64,000 nucleotides of DNA, taken from NCBI RefSeq assembly GCF_017743935.1, contig NZ_JAGHRE010000006.1, forward strand, positions 280,432-344,431, given 5' to 3'. The position numbers and the translations under genes were made by a program. This stretch comes from Tropicibacter sp. R16_0. Its GTDB lineage: Bacteria > Pseudomonadota > Alphaproteobacteria > Rhodobacterales > Rhodobacteraceae. Positions 22,496-32,095 of this stretch are shown here, piece by piece. Each line of letters opens with the position of its first letter. Position 1 is the first letter of the stretch. Under the pieces are notes generated by a model that searched no databases, was not told the origin of the DNA, and worked only from the letters and a program-made list of their open reading frames with translations.

Positions 22496-23758
22496 ATGAA
22501 AAAGTTAGTCGTATGGATTTTGGCCGCGTGCCTGGTTTTGACAGGTGCAGCCTGGGTTGCCATTGCAAGCTGGTCCGGTATGGAGCAACGTTTTGAGGCG
22601 CTTGAACCTCCGGCACCATCTCCGACGCAGGTGCATTGGGCCGAGGTCGAAACACAAGAAATGAAGGATTGGATACACGGACAGGGTGTTGCCCGGGCCG
22701 TGCGACGCAGACATCTGACGTTCGAGGTGCCGGGCCGTGTGGTCGAGCTGGGACACGCGGTACGCGAAGGTGCCCGGGTCAGCGGCCCCGAAGACGGTCA
22801 AAAGGGGCAGTTGATCGCACGATTGGATGATGCCGACCATATCGAGGCTCTGCGCATCGCGGACACCGGGTTGACCCAAGCCGAACGCAACGTCGACATG
22901 GCCAAGGCGCAGCTGCGGCAATCGCAGAGTACCGAGAAACTGTGGCGCACGCGGTTGGAGCGCGCGCAAGCGCTGTTGGACAAAAAGGTGATCTCGCAGC
23001 AGAAGTATGACGAGGCAACTGCAGAACTTGAGGTGGCAATCGCCAATGTCGCGGCGTCCGAAGCTCAGGTCGTGGCGCGTGAGGCAGGCGTTCTGGCTGC
23101 CCAGAACGAGGTGTCGCGCGCACGTCGCAATTTGGAGCGGGCAAAAATCCATGCCCCATGGGATGGCGTGATCGCGCGCCTGAACATCCGCGAAGGAAAG
23201 TATGTTCTGCCCGAAGAGATGAGTTCGCGCAGCGAAGCGGACATGACTGCGACCTTCCCGGTGACCCTGCTGGATATGTCCGCCTTCAAGATCGAGGTCG
23301 AGGTGCCAATGCATCGTCGCAACAATCTGCAAGAGGGGAGCCCGGCGCAGATCCTGCGAGATGGTGATGTCGAACCGCTGACGGCGCACATTCACGCCGT
23401 TGCCCCGATCCTGTCACCCAACTCGCGCACTGTTCGGGTGACCTTGCGCACCGATGACAATGACCCAGGGTTGATTGATGGCGAATTGGTGCGTGCAAAG
23501 ATTCTGCGCGTCGCACGGCAGGTCCCGGCAATTCCGGTCGAGGCTCTGCTGTATCACGACAATCAGGCCAAAGTGCTGATCGTTGATCGAGACACCCGCA
23601 CGGTCGATGAACGCCTTGTGAGCACTGGCATCCGCGAGGATACAATGATCGAGGCGGTCGACGGCTTACAACCGGGCGACGTGGTCGTGACCAAAGGACG
23701 GCACCGTCTGTTGCCTGGCGACCAAGTGGAGCTGCTTGATCCTGAGGCCACCCAATGA
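22496..23758 (+). CDS. RND efflux periplasmic adaptor (HlyD/AcrA family)
   Basis: Periplasmic membrane-fusion protein of 420 aa. I chose the ATG at 22496 (MKKLVVWILAACLVLTGAAW) because it gives a single N-terminal membrane anchor; an upstream in-frame start adds a hydrophilic leader. Order: anchor, lipoyl half (HLTFEVPGRVVELGHAV), a long coiled coil at about residues 110-215 (rich in Q, R, A), second lipoyl half (ERAKIHAPWDGVIARLNI), then beta-barrel. It joins the inner-membrane pump encoded next (ATGA overlap) to an outer-membrane channel that is not encoded here. The exported compound is unknown. No regulator is adjacent. Confidence 0.9.
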   Translation: MKKLVVWILAACLVLTGAAWVAIASWSGMEQRFEALEPPAPSPTQVHWAEVETQEMKDWIHGQGVARAVRRRHLTFEVPGRVVELGHAVREGARVSGPEDGQKGQLIARLDDADHIEALRIADTGLTQAERNVDMAKAQLRQSQSTEKLWRTRLERAQALLDKKVISQQKYDEATAELEVAIANVAASEAQVVAREAGVLAAQNEVSRARRNLERAKIHAPWDGVIARLNIREGKYVLPEEMSSRSEADMTATFPVTLLDMSAFKIEVEVPMHRRNNLQEGSPAQILRDGDVEPLTAHIHAVAPILSPNSRTVRVTLRTDDNDPGLIDGELVRAKILRVARQVPAIPVEALLYHDNQAKVLIVDRDTRTVDERLVSTGIREDTMIEAVDGLQPGDVVVTKGRHRLLPGDQVELLDPEATQ

Positions 23759-26700
23759 AATCTGATCACCCCCCCGGCAACCGCCTGTTTTCGTTTCTGT
23801 TTGTTCAACCGATATTGGCGGTGCTGCTGGTTCTCTTCATCACCGTTGGCGGGATCTTTGCATTTCGCGGCATGATCAAGGAGTCGCTCCCGGATCTGCA
23901 GATCCCGATGGCGTTCATCCACACCAGTTGGCACGGCACACCACAGTCTGTGATGGAACGCGAGGTGACCGAGCGGATCGAGCGGGAAATCCGCGACCTC
24001 GAAGATCTCAAGACATACTCCAGCGGCTCAACCCATTCCAATTCGGTGATCCTGGCTGAATTCGACGCCGACGCGCCGCTTGAATCCTCAATCAGTCAGC
24101 TGCGAGATCGGGTGAACAAGGCCCGGGCCGAGTTTCCCGAGGGCGCCAAGACGCCAACCGTGACACAATCGTCGATCCGGGCGATGCCGATTGCCAGTTT
24201 TGTTCTTCATGGGCGCGTGCCCCCCAATCAGTTGGACGCGACCGCCAAAAAGCTGCGCAAGGATCTGTTGCGCATTCCCGGCATCACCAAGGTTCACCTG
24301 CTTGGCAACCGCAAAACATATGTTCGCGTACAGATGCTGCCTGAACGATTGCGGGCCTATGACGTTTCCCCGGTTGATGTCGGGCGCTTGATCCGCTCCC
24401 ATGCCAAAGACTTCCCACTGGGCGTCTATGAAGGCCCTGAGCAATCATTCAGCTTGAAAAGTGAAACGGCCATCTATGACGTGGATGCGCTGGCAGATCT
24501 GGTGCTGCGCCGGAATGATGCCGGATATGTCATCCGCTTGCGCGATGTGGCGCGAGTGGAAAAGGCGCTTTATCGCGCCGAAACCGAGACATTCTATTCC
24601 AGCCAAGGGGGCGACTTCACTCAAGGTGTTGCGCTGTCCGTGGTCAAGGCTGACGGGCAAGACACCATCAAGTTGGTGGACCGCGCCAAACAGACGATTG
24701 AACAGGCCATGACATCCCGCGAATGGCCTGCAGGGCTGCAATACGACATCGTGTCGAACGATGCCGAGATTATCCAGCAAGAGCTGGACAAGACACTGAT
24801 CAACGGATGGCAGTCCGTGGCGGCAGTCTTTGTGGTGCTGTTCTTCCTGCTCAGTTGGCGCGAGGCGACCATTGCGGCGCTGTCGATACCGATCACCATG
24901 CTGGCCGGCCTCGCCGTGCTGTGGATGCTCGGCTATACCTTCAACGTCATGGTCGTGATCGGCATGGTGCTGGCGCTTGGTTTGCTGGTCGATGACTTCA
25001 TTCTGATGATGGAGGGGATGCATGACGGGCTGCAACGCAAGAAACTGAAATTCCACGATGCTGCAATTCGGACGGTTAAACAGTATGCGGTCCCGTCGCT
25101 CGCCGGGACAGTCACAACGGTTCTGATCTTTCTGCCGCTGGCAATGATTGGCGGGCTTGATGGCAAATTCATCCGCTCGATCCCAGTGACGGCGGCCGTA
25201 TTGCTGGCAACCTCTTATGCCGTATCGCTCCTGATATCGATTCCTCTGTCACGGTTTCTCTTGTCGCGTCAAAAGTCCCAGGCCGAGCCGATGTTGGTGG
25301 ACCGGCTGACCATGCGGCTGGAATCCTGGCTGCACGGCTGGTTGGATCGCGCCGTGGTCGGGCGGCGATCGCGGTCTTGGGCCTGGTTGTCGGGTGGAGC
25401 GCTGATTGTGGCCTTCAGCGTCATGCTGTCGGGTCTGTTGCCGGTCACACTCTATCCCTTGTCGGACGGCCGGAACATGGGGATCACGATTGAGCTGTCG
25501 CCGGACAACAAGCTGGAAGAGACACGCGAAGTGGCGCTGAAGGTTGGTGAAATCTTGCGTGACAAACCCTATCTGACCTCGACAATGATGGTCGTCGGGC
25601 AACGCGACTTTCTGTACGAAGGTTCAGCCGAAGACCGTCTTTCAGTCTCCACGGCACGCAATATCGTAGGGTTCACCGTGCTCTACACGCCCAAGCGCCA
25701 GCGTGATCAGATGGCGTTTCAAACCGTCCCCGCCTTGCGCGCGGAAATCGAAGAAGCCTTGGCAGAAGTACCGGGATACCGGATGTTGATCACCTCGGAA
25801 ACCGGGTCATCGACCAACGAGGATCCGCTGCAAATCAATATCTTTGGTCCCGACTTGGAAGGCGTACAGCGCATCAGCCAGCAAGTGCAGCAAATGTTGC
25901 GTCAAATTCCTGGCCTGAGCGACATTCGCGACAATCTGGGTCAGGCCAGGGTCGAAACGACGATCAAGCCAAAGCGCGAGGTATTGGAGCGTTATGGATT
26001 GACCGAAGAAGACTTCAACGCGCAGCTGACCCACTATCTTGGCGACTATGAAGCCGCCAAGATGCGCAATCGCACCGGCGGTGATGATCTGGAGATCCGG
26101 GTCGAAACCTATTGGCCATCCAAGGACGGCAAACTGGGCGGGCCGGAAACCTGGGACGAGTGGAAAAGCATCCAGATCCGTACTCCGGACGGCCGTTGGG
26201 TGCCGGTGTCATTGCTGGCCGAACAGCGCCAAGACCGCATTCCGCTGACCATCTCGCGCAAGGACGGGCAGCGCACGGCCACCATCATGGGCAAAAGCTT
26301 CAGCTATACTTTTGGTGACCTCCACAACATCATCAACCCCGAATTGGAGCGGATGCAGCAAGACTGGCCCGCCGGATACAGCTACAAATTCGCAGGTGAG
26401 TTCGAACTGGCGGGCGAGACCTTTGGAGCGTCGCAACAAGCCTTTGTGCTGGCAATGCTGGCCGTGGCCTCGGTGCTGGTTTTGATCTTTCGATCGTTCC
26501 TGCAGCCCGCGATCATTCTGGTCACAGTTGTCTGTGCTCTTTCTGGCGTGATGATCGGGTTCGTTCTGTTTGCAATCGAACTGAGTTTTCCGGCCGTGAT
26601 TGGAATGATTGCACTGACCGGCATCGCGGTAAACGATGGCATCGTCCTGGTGGACACGATGAACCGCCATGTTGCCAGCGGGATGACTATTGTCGAGGCC

Positions 26701-26934
26701 GCTTGTCAGGGGGCCGCTGATCGGTTCCGACCAATTGTATCGACGACACTGACCACCATGGTTGGGCTTGCGCCTTTGGCCCTGGCGGACGAGGCATGGC
26801 GCCCGCTGTGCCTGGCCATCATCTTTGGTCAGGTTGCCGCAACGATCGCTGCGTTGACGCTTGTACCTGCATTGTTTCGAGTTCTCTCAGGCCGCGGTGG
26901 CCTGATGGCCAGTGCAGCGGCTGAACCATCATGA
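23755..26934 (+). CDS. RND efflux transporter permease (AcrB/MexF-like superfamily)
   Basis: Inner-membrane proton-driven pump of 1059 aa, the normal RND length. It has the N-terminal helix (LFVQPILAVLLVLFITVGGIFAF), a large periplasmic loop, helices 2-6, a central cytoplasmic link, a second periplasmic loop and helices 8-12. The proton-relay segment of helix 4 reads LGLLVDDFILMMEG, with the two adjacent Asp residues of the family. The C-terminal half has IALTGIAVNDGIVLVDTMNRH. The gene overlaps its adaptor gene by 4 bp, so the pair is co-translated. This subtype is one of the less-studied RND branches. Substrate unknown. Confidence 0.92.
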   Translation: MKSDHPPGNRLFSFLFVQPILAVLLVLFITVGGIFAFRGMIKESLPDLQIPMAFIHTSWHGTPQSVMEREVTERIEREIRDLEDLKTYSSGSTHSNSVILAEFDADAPLESSISQLRDRVNKARAEFPEGAKTPTVTQSSIRAMPIASFVLHGRVPPNQLDATAKKLRKDLLRIPGITKVHLLGNRKTYVRVQMLPERLRAYDVSPVDVGRLIRSHAKDFPLGVYEGPEQSFSLKSETAIYDVDALADLVLRRNDAGYVIRLRDVARVEKALYRAETETFYSSQGGDFTQGVALSVVKADGQDTIKLVDRAKQTIEQAMTSREWPAGLQYDIVSNDAEIIQQELDKTLINGWQSVAAVFVVLFFLLSWREATIAALSIPITMLAGLAVLWMLGYTFNVMVVIGMVLALGLLVDDFILMMEGMHDGLQRKKLKFHDAAIRTVKQYAVPSLAGTVTTVLIFLPLAMIGGLDGKFIRSIPVTAAVLLATSYAVSLLISIPLSRFLLSRQKSQAEPMLVDRLTMRLESWLHGWLDRAVVGRRSRSWAWLSGGALIVAFSVMLSGLLPVTLYPLSDGRNMGITIELSPDNKLEETREVALKVGEILRDKPYLTSTMMVVGQRDFLYEGSAEDRLSVSTARNIVGFTVLYTPKRQRDQMAFQTVPALRAEIEEALAEVPGYRMLITSETGSSTNEDPLQINIFGPDLEGVQRISQQVQQMLRQIPGLSDIRDNLGQARVETTIKPKREVLERYGLTEEDFNAQLTHYLGDYEAAKMRNRTGGDDLEIRVETYWPSKDGKLGGPETWDEWKSIQIRTPDGRWVPVSLLAEQRQDRIPLTISRKDGQRTATIMGKSFSYTFGDLHNIINPELERMQQDWPAGYSYKFAGEFELAGETFGASQQAFVLAMLAVASVLVLIFRSFLQPAIILVTVVCALSGVMIGFVLFAIELSFPAVIGMIALTGIAVNDGIVLVDTMNRHVASGMTIVEAACQGAADRFRPIVSTTLTTMVGLAPLALADEAWRPLCLAIIFGQVAATIAALTLVPALFRVLSGRGGLMASAAAEPS

Positions 26935-26940
26935 TCAAAC

Positions 26941-26963
26941 TGCCCCTCGCCTGCGAAGGGGCA
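26941..26963 (+). terminator. Terminator-like hairpin after the RND gene
   Basis: TGCCCCT-CGC and GCGAAGGGGCA form a stem with one bulge and a short loop, 6 bp past the RND stop. A second, smaller inverted repeat (ATGATCG 27042-27048, CGATCAT 27054-27060) follows. The rest of 26935-27111 holds nothing I recognise. Confidence 0.5.
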
Positions 26964-27111
26964 GAACAGAGCGTCACACTCCTTTATTCAACGCTGCTTT
27001 CAGTCAACCTGAGCCGAGGTGAGACCACGCCTTTTGGCTCGATGATCGTCAAGCGATCATGCGATCAATCGCAAAGAAGGGCTCACCGGGTCGCGTAGAA
27101 GCCAATAGCAT

Positions 27112-28344
27112 TCACGTTCTGATCGTTCCGTCCTGAACCCAGGCGTCAAAGTGGGCCAATACGGCGTCACAAAATTCCTCATCATTGATGTGAGCATCGA
27201 TTTCGGTCATGGGCACGCGTCCAGACATAGTGTTGCGCGCTTCATCAACCATGTCGGCCAGTGCATCAGGCGCATGAGCTTCTTCGCCTTCCTTGTCCCA
27301 AGCTTCGACGCCTTGAACAGGCAGGAAAAAGTGAACTGGACCGGTCGCGGCTTCAAGGCGATTGGCGAGTTCACGGATCCAGGCGCGTCGTTCCTCACCG
27401 TTGAAGACCGAGCTTTTGATCAGGCGGTTGTGTTCGTGGAAAGGGCGATTGGCGTAAGCCTTGGGAATGTCTTGCCAACCTGCAAAATCCAACAGATCCA
27501 AGGCCCCGGGCGCGACCATTTGCGGTGTTCCCGACCGGCCTGCATTTGTCACGCGGTCCTCGCCGCTGGAAACAACGGAACCCGCCATCAGATTGCTGAA
27601 TTCCTGCATGCAGAAATCCATGACGCAGGCAAATGCCCCTTCGCCCGCCAGTTTCTCAAAGGCCATTCCCCCCATGCCGGTCGAATGGAACACAGCCACT
27701 TCGAACCCGCGCTCCTCAAGCGCCGGTTTGAGGGTCTTCATGTAACGCAGGCAAGACGAGCCCAGGCTGGTCATCCCGATCAAAGGCTTGCTGCGGTCCG
27801 GTGCGATGGCTGCCTTGGTGGCTCCCACAACCGCACCCGCGGCTTGCGTCAGAGACGACTTGCAAATCGAATTCATCCCATAGAGCCCGCCGGCCCAGAG
27901 GATCATCTGAATGTCCGGCGCCAGACGGTGCGGCGGGATCAAGGGAGAGAAGCTGACAGTCGATACGATGTACTTCGGCACGCCCATCGGCAAGGCCTGC
28001 GCACAGTCCAGAGCCAGGTCAGTGCCCATAGTGCCCCCAGTTGCCAGCATCCCGTCGAACCGACCATCAGCGTGGGCCTGCGCCACAACCTTGGCGGCTC
28101 CGGCCGACATCACACGAAAGGCTTTATTTTCGTCGCCTAGCGCGATGACCTCATTAATCGTCATGCCCCCAGCGGCGGCAACATCATGTTTCGAGATGTC
28201 CGTTGGCGCTTGCGGATCACCCAGAACGGACACATCCATGGTCAGAACATTGGCGCCCTGTTCCCGCACCGCCTGCTCGATGAACCGCATTTCCGGCTCT
28301 TTGGTGTCGTAGGTACCGATCAGCAAGATTGTCTTGGGTGTCAT
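27112..28344 (-). CDS. Tm-1-like ATP-binding domain protein (UPF0261 family)
   Basis: Protein of 410 aa that spans the full UPF0261/Tm-1-like family length. It begins KTILLIGTYDTKEPEMRFIEQ, the family hallmark, and has LATGGTMGTDLALDCAQALPMGVPK, then VVSSGEDRVTNAGRSGTPQMVAPGALD. The N-terminal part of the tomato Tm-1 protein binds ATP and viral replicase, but the bacterial family has no established reaction. It is the last gene of a minus-strand operon with a kinase, a phospho-lyase/aminotransferase, an aldehyde dehydrogenase and a TctABC importer. It has a good Shine-Dalgarno GGAGGAT. I infer a catabolic enzyme role in the same pathway and cannot name it. Confidence 0.85.
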   Translation of the reverse strand: MTPKTILLIGTYDTKEPEMRFIEQAVREQGANVLTMDVSVLGDPQAPTDISKHDVAAAGGMTINEVIALGDENKAFRVMSAGAAKVVAQAHADGRFDGMLATGGTMGTDLALDCAQALPMGVPKYIVSTVSFSPLIPPHRLAPDIQMILWAGGLYGMNSICKSSLTQAAGAVVGATKAAIAPDRSKPLIGMTSLGSSCLRYMKTLKPALEERGFEVAVFHSTGMGGMAFEKLAGEGAFACVMDFCMQEFSNLMAGSVVSSGEDRVTNAGRSGTPQMVAPGALDLLDFAGWQDIPKAYANRPFHEHNRLIKSSVFNGEERRAWIRELANRLEAATGPVHFFLPVQGVEAWDKEGEEAHAPDALADMVDEARNTMSGRVPMTEIDAHINDEEFCDAVLAHFDAWVQDGTIRT

Positions 28345-28345
28345 C

Positions 28346-29299
28346 TTATCCTCCGCTTTGGGTCGACCGGTTCAGATATTCGGTCAGAACGGTCCTGGCC
28401 GTCTTGATAAATCTTGTGTTGCGAGCCTGCCCGCCATCCTCGTCCAGACGCGAGATGATCCACCCTACATAGGTCGCCGCGCGCAGCGCCATGAACAGAT
28501 CAAGCTGGTTTGTGTCCAGGGGCCGCTCTTGGCGATACCCCGCGATCAGTGCCGCCTTGAGGTCTGGATAATCCGGCTCATCCAGGTTCTTGATCAATGC
28601 GGTTGCAACGTCAAAGAGGCGAAAGCCGAAACCGGCGTCGTCAAAGTCGATGAACCGCACTTGATCGCCATCGACCATAACGTTCTCACGAACCAGATCG
28701 GCGTGGATCAATCCGTAGTCCAACGTTGTCTCATACCGTTCCAGTTCGTGATTGGCAGTAGACCGGAACCTGGCAAACAGTTCGCGATCTGTCGCGTTCA
28801 GGCTGGGGTTCTCCCAAAACCGGTCCCACAGCGGAGCATTGCCCAAAAGCCCGGCCCGATCCCAGGACCAGCGCGCAAAATCTGTCGAGGGGGTCCAGGC
28901 ATCACTTACCTTATGCAATCGGGCCATTTCCTGCCCAAGCACGCGAAACACGCCCGTTCGATCCGGATGATCAATGCCTTTGGTCGTTGCCCCAAGGGGG
29001 CGACCCGAAAGCCAGGTCAAAACGTCGACCTGCACCCCGTCGATGATCTGCAAGAACCGCCCATCTTGGGCGGCAATCGGCGATGGCACACCGACACCCC
29101 CTGCCCCAATGGCCGCAAGCCATTGCAGCTCCGATTGCAGCGCTGCATCCGAATGCAGGCCTTGCCGATGTAGACGCAGGGCATATGTTTCACGCCCTTG
29201 GGTCACTCGGTAGACGTGGTTTTCTCGCGTTGCGATCAACGTCACCTTTGCACCCTCAAAGCCCCAGAGCTTCAGCGCCTGTTGAACCACCGCGCTCAT
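28346..29299 (-). CDS. Phosphotransferase of APH/homoserine-kinase-II family (probable amino-alcohol kinase)
   Basis: Kinase-like protein of 317 aa. The ATP-binding part has ATRENHVYRVTQGRETYALRLHR with the conserved Lys-equivalent region, and the catalytic loop GLIHADLVRENVMVDGD followed by FIDFDDAGFGFRLFDVAT is the APH Brenner-type motif with HxDxxxxN and DFDD. Its gene overlaps the aminotransferase/phospho-lyase gene by 4 bp. In animals and some bacteria the same pair (hydroxylysine kinase plus AGXT2L-type phospho-lyase) breaks down hydroxylysine or phosphoethanolamine. I infer that it phosphorylates the hydroxyl of an amino alcohol. The substrate is not resolved. Confidence 0.83.
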   Translation of the reverse strand: MSAVVQQALKLWGFEGAKVTLIATRENHVYRVTQGRETYALRLHRQGLHSDAALQSELQWLAAIGAGGVGVPSPIAAQDGRFLQIIDGVQVDVLTWLSGRPLGATTKGIDHPDRTGVFRVLGQEMARLHKVSDAWTPSTDFARWSWDRAGLLGNAPLWDRFWENPSLNATDRELFARFRSTANHELERYETTLDYGLIHADLVRENVMVDGDQVRFIDFDDAGFGFRLFDVATALIKNLDEPDYPDLKAALIAGYRQERPLDTNQLDLFMALRAATYVGWIISRLDEDGGQARNTRFIKTARTVLTEYLNRSTQSGG

Positions 29300-30591
29300 C
29301 GGTGCAGCGATGTTTCTGCCAGAACCTCGTCCAGCGTATCGATCAAAAGGTCCGCGTTTTCGATGGAAAACGGCATAGGCGGGCGGATCTTGAGCGCGTT
29401 TTTGTGACGCCCCAGCTTGGACAGGATGATCCCCTTGTGCCTGAGCGCGTTGATCACCCTGTCGGTGAAATCGCTGGCGGGCTCTTTGCTGTCTCGGTCT
29501 GTCACCATCTCGGCCCCGAAAATCAGGCCAGAGCCGCGCACATCGCCAATCACCTCGTGTTTTTCCGCGAGCTGGCCCAAACGCTGGCGCGCGTGTTCGC
29601 CAACGGTTTTGGCATTGGCGAGCAGATTTTTCTCCTCAATCTCCTCCAACACTGCTTTGGCTGCGGCGCAGGACACCGGGTTGCCCCCGAAAGTGTTGAA
29701 GTAACGATACCCTTTGCGAAAGGTCGCCAAAATCTCGGACCGGGTCACAACCCCACCCACCGGATGACCGTTGCCCATGGGCTTGCCCAGGGTCATGATG
29801 TCCGGCACCACGCCCATTTTCTGATGCGCCCACAGATGGGTGCCGGTGCGTCCAAAGCCAGACTGAACCTCGTCACAAATCAACACCCCGCCCGCCTTGC
29901 GCACGACCTCGGCCACGGGTTTGAGCCAACCATCGGGGTGATTTGGAAACCCTTCGTTCAGGAAATAGGGGCAGATGATCAACGCGGCAAAGCCAGCGCC
30001 TGATGCCTCATGCGCGTGGATCTGCTCGGCAACCGCCTCGGCAAACCTGGTCCCGTCCGGGTCCGGATTGCGATAGCTGTCGGGGGCCTCGACAAAGCGA
30101 AAGAACTGATCCAGCCCAAAGCCCACTGTTGGCACGTTCGAGCGGCTCAGTTGACTGACCAAAGACGTATTGCCGTGATAGGTCGCATCGGTGGCAATGA
30201 TGCCGCGTTTGCCGATCATCCCTTCGGCCATCCGCAGGGCAATGTCGTTCGCCTCGGACCCGGTGCAGGTCAAGATGGCAGTGTCGAGCGCCGCGTCCAT
30301 CGTGCCGGTCAGCTTTTCGACATACTCCAGAATTCCATCGTGCAGATACCGCGTGTGGGTGTTCAGCGTCGCTGCTTGACGACAGATCGCTTCGACCACG
30401 CGCGGATTGCAATGGCCCACATGAGGCACGTTGTTGTAGCAATCCAGGTACTTGCGCCCATCCGCATCCCAAAGCCAGACGCCTTCGCCACGGACCACAT
30501 GCAGCGGTTCGTCGTAAAAGGTCGATACGTTCGGCCCCAAAAGACGGGCGCGACTTTCGATCAACTCGGCGGATTTTGCAGGCAGGCTCAT
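29296..30591 (-). CDS. Class III PLP enzyme, AGXT2L-type phospho-lyase or aminotransferase
   Basis: PLP enzyme of 431 aa. Motifs: DCYNNVPHVGHCNPRVVEA, NTHTRYLHDGILEYVEKLT, CTGSEANDIALRMA, DEVQSGFGRTG and the PLP Lys in TLGKPMGNGHPVGG. The wording YNNVxHVGHC and RYLHD resembles the AGXT2L1/L2 branch, which removes phosphate and ammonia from O-phospho-amino alcohols to give an aldehyde, rather than simple transaminases. The overlapping kinase gene downstream and the aldehyde dehydrogenase gene upstream fit that three-step route. Alanine-glyoxylate aminotransferase 2 activity is the alternative. Confidence 0.82.
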   Translation of the reverse strand: MSLPAKSAELIESRARLLGPNVSTFYDEPLHVVRGEGVWLWDADGRKYLDCYNNVPHVGHCNPRVVEAICRQAATLNTHTRYLHDGILEYVEKLTGTMDAALDTAILTCTGSEANDIALRMAEGMIGKRGIIATDATYHGNTSLVSQLSRSNVPTVGFGLDQFFRFVEAPDSYRNPDPDGTRFAEAVAEQIHAHEASGAGFAALIICPYFLNEGFPNHPDGWLKPVAEVVRKAGGVLICDEVQSGFGRTGTHLWAHQKMGVVPDIMTLGKPMGNGHPVGGVVTRSEILATFRKGYRYFNTFGGNPVSCAAAKAVLEEIEEKNLLANAKTVGEHARQRLGQLAEKHEVIGDVRGSGLIFGAEMVTDRDSKEPASDFTDRVINALRHKGIILSKLGRHKNALKIRPPMPFSIENADLLIDTLDEVLAETSLHR

Positions 30592-30606
30592 GAGTTCATC
30601 CCTTGA

Positions 30607-32091
30607 TCACAGTTTGATCCATGCAGTTTTGAGGTCGGTGTATTTCTCCAACGCATGCAGCGATTTGTCGTGTCCGTTGCCCGATTGACCAATACCGCCC
30701 AAAGGCACTGTCAGGTCTGCACCACCATAAGTGTTCACATGAACCACCCCGGCACGAACACCAGCGATCATGCGGTGCGCGCGGCTGAGGTTTGCGGTCC
30801 AGATGCCCCCGGCCAGACCATAGACGGTGGCGTTGGCCAGCCGGATCGCCTCGGCCTCATTCTTGAAGGGGGTCACAGCCAGAACAGGGCCAAAGACCTC
30901 GTTCTGGAACAGCCTATCGGTTTCCTTGACGCCCGCCATCACCGTGGGTGCCATATAATAGCCGCCGGTGTCTGTGAGAATGCGATCGCCACCGGTACGA
31001 CGCTCGGCTCCTTCGGCCTCGGCCTGGGTCACAAAGCGCAGGTTCGCCTCCAATTCGGGCAGACTGTGCACCGCGCCGATCTGGCTTTTCAGGTCCAAAG
31101 GATCACCCACGCGGAAGGCCTGCGCATGGCGGGTGATTTCGGTGACGAAGTCGTCGTAAATGTCCTCTTGCACCAGCAATCGGGAACCCGCGACGCAGAC
31201 CTGGCCCGAGTTGCGGAAGATGCCCGCTGCAGAAACTTTGGCCGCCTCGGCCAAGTCAGGTGCATCATTAAAGACGATGTTGGCGGATTTGCCGCCAAGT
31301 TCCAGATAGCAACGTTTCAAGTTTGAGCGCGCGGAATACTCCAACAAGCGGCGGCCCGTCCCGCCCGATCCGGTGAAGACCATGATGTCCACATCCATCG
31401 AAAGCGCCAATGCCTCTCCAACAACGGCGCCTTGGCCGGTGACCACGTTGAACACGCCATCGGGCACACCTGCCTCAGCCGCCAACTCGGCGATCTTCAG
31501 CAAGCTGAGCGAGGCGGTTTCCGACGGTTTGAGCACAACCGAATTGCCCATGGCGAGCGCGGGTGCAATCTTCCAGCTGCCGATCATCAGGGGGAAGTTC
31601 CACGGCACGATGGCCCCCACAACCCCCACCGGCGCGTGGTGGATTAGACCCAAGACATCTTCACTCGTGGGCGCCACCTGACCATAGAGCTTGTCGATGG
31701 CCTCGGCATAGTAGCGGAACGTGGCGGCCGCCGAAAAAGCTTCGGCCTTGAGCGCCATGTTGATTTCCGTTCCGTTGTCACGCACGCCCAGTACGGCCAA
31801 CTCCAGCGCGCGGCCCTCGATTAGGTCGGCCAGTTTCAACAGTACCTTTTTGCGCGCCGAAGGGGCCATGCGCGACCAGCGGCCATCTTCAAACGCAACC
31901 CGGGCGGCGCGAACAGCTGCATCCACATCTGCCGCACTGCCATCTGCAATCTGGGTCAGCGGTTGGCCGTCGATGGGGGACAAAACCTCCATCTGCGCGC
32001 CGGTCTCACCGGAGTGGTATGTGCCGTTGATAAAGTGACCGCGCGGAGCAACGGCCTGCGCCCGCAGCGCATCAATCGAAGGTTGATCCAT
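30607..32091 (-). CDS. NAD-dependent aldehyde dehydrogenase (PuuC-like)
   Basis: Cytoplasmic enzyme of 494 aa, full ALDH length. Landmarks: VVGAIVPWNFPLMIGSWKIAPAL (cofactor site), FTGSGGTGRRL, general base Glu in LELGGKSANIVF and catalytic Cys in FRNSGQVCVAGSRL. It resembles the gamma-glutamyl-gamma-aminobutyraldehyde dehydrogenase group. In this operon it would oxidise the aldehyde released by the neighbouring phospho-lyase/aminotransferase to an acid. Shine-Dalgarno AAGGA precedes the ATG, and the tctA stop lies 4 bp upstream. It is of the non-acylating type, unlike the aldehyde dehydrogenase in the BMC operon. Confidence 0.9.
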   Translation of the reverse strand: MDQPSIDALRAQAVAPRGHFINGTYHSGETGAQMEVLSPIDGQPLTQIADGSAADVDAAVRAARVAFEDGRWSRMAPSARKKVLLKLADLIEGRALELAVLGVRDNGTEINMALKAEAFSAAATFRYYAEAIDKLYGQVAPTSEDVLGLIHHAPVGVVGAIVPWNFPLMIGSWKIAPALAMGNSVVLKPSETASLSLLKIAELAAEAGVPDGVFNVVTGQGAVVGEALALSMDVDIMVFTGSGGTGRRLLEYSARSNLKRCYLELGGKSANIVFNDAPDLAEAAKVSAAGIFRNSGQVCVAGSRLLVQEDIYDDFVTEITRHAQAFRVGDPLDLKSQIGAVHSLPELEANLRFVTQAEAEGAERRTGGDRILTDTGGYYMAPTVMAGVKETDRLFQNEVFGPVLAVTPFKNEAEAIRLANATVYGLAGGIWTANLSRAHRMIAGVRAGVVHVNTYGGADLTVPLGGIGQSGNGHDKSLHALEKYTDLKTAWIKL

Positions 32092-32095
32092 CGGA

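Noticed and set aside
27042..27060. ATGATCG/CGATCAT inverted repeat as an operator
   Set aside because: It lies beyond the ends of two convergent genes, not in a promoter, and its arms are short; a minor terminator part or chance is more likely.
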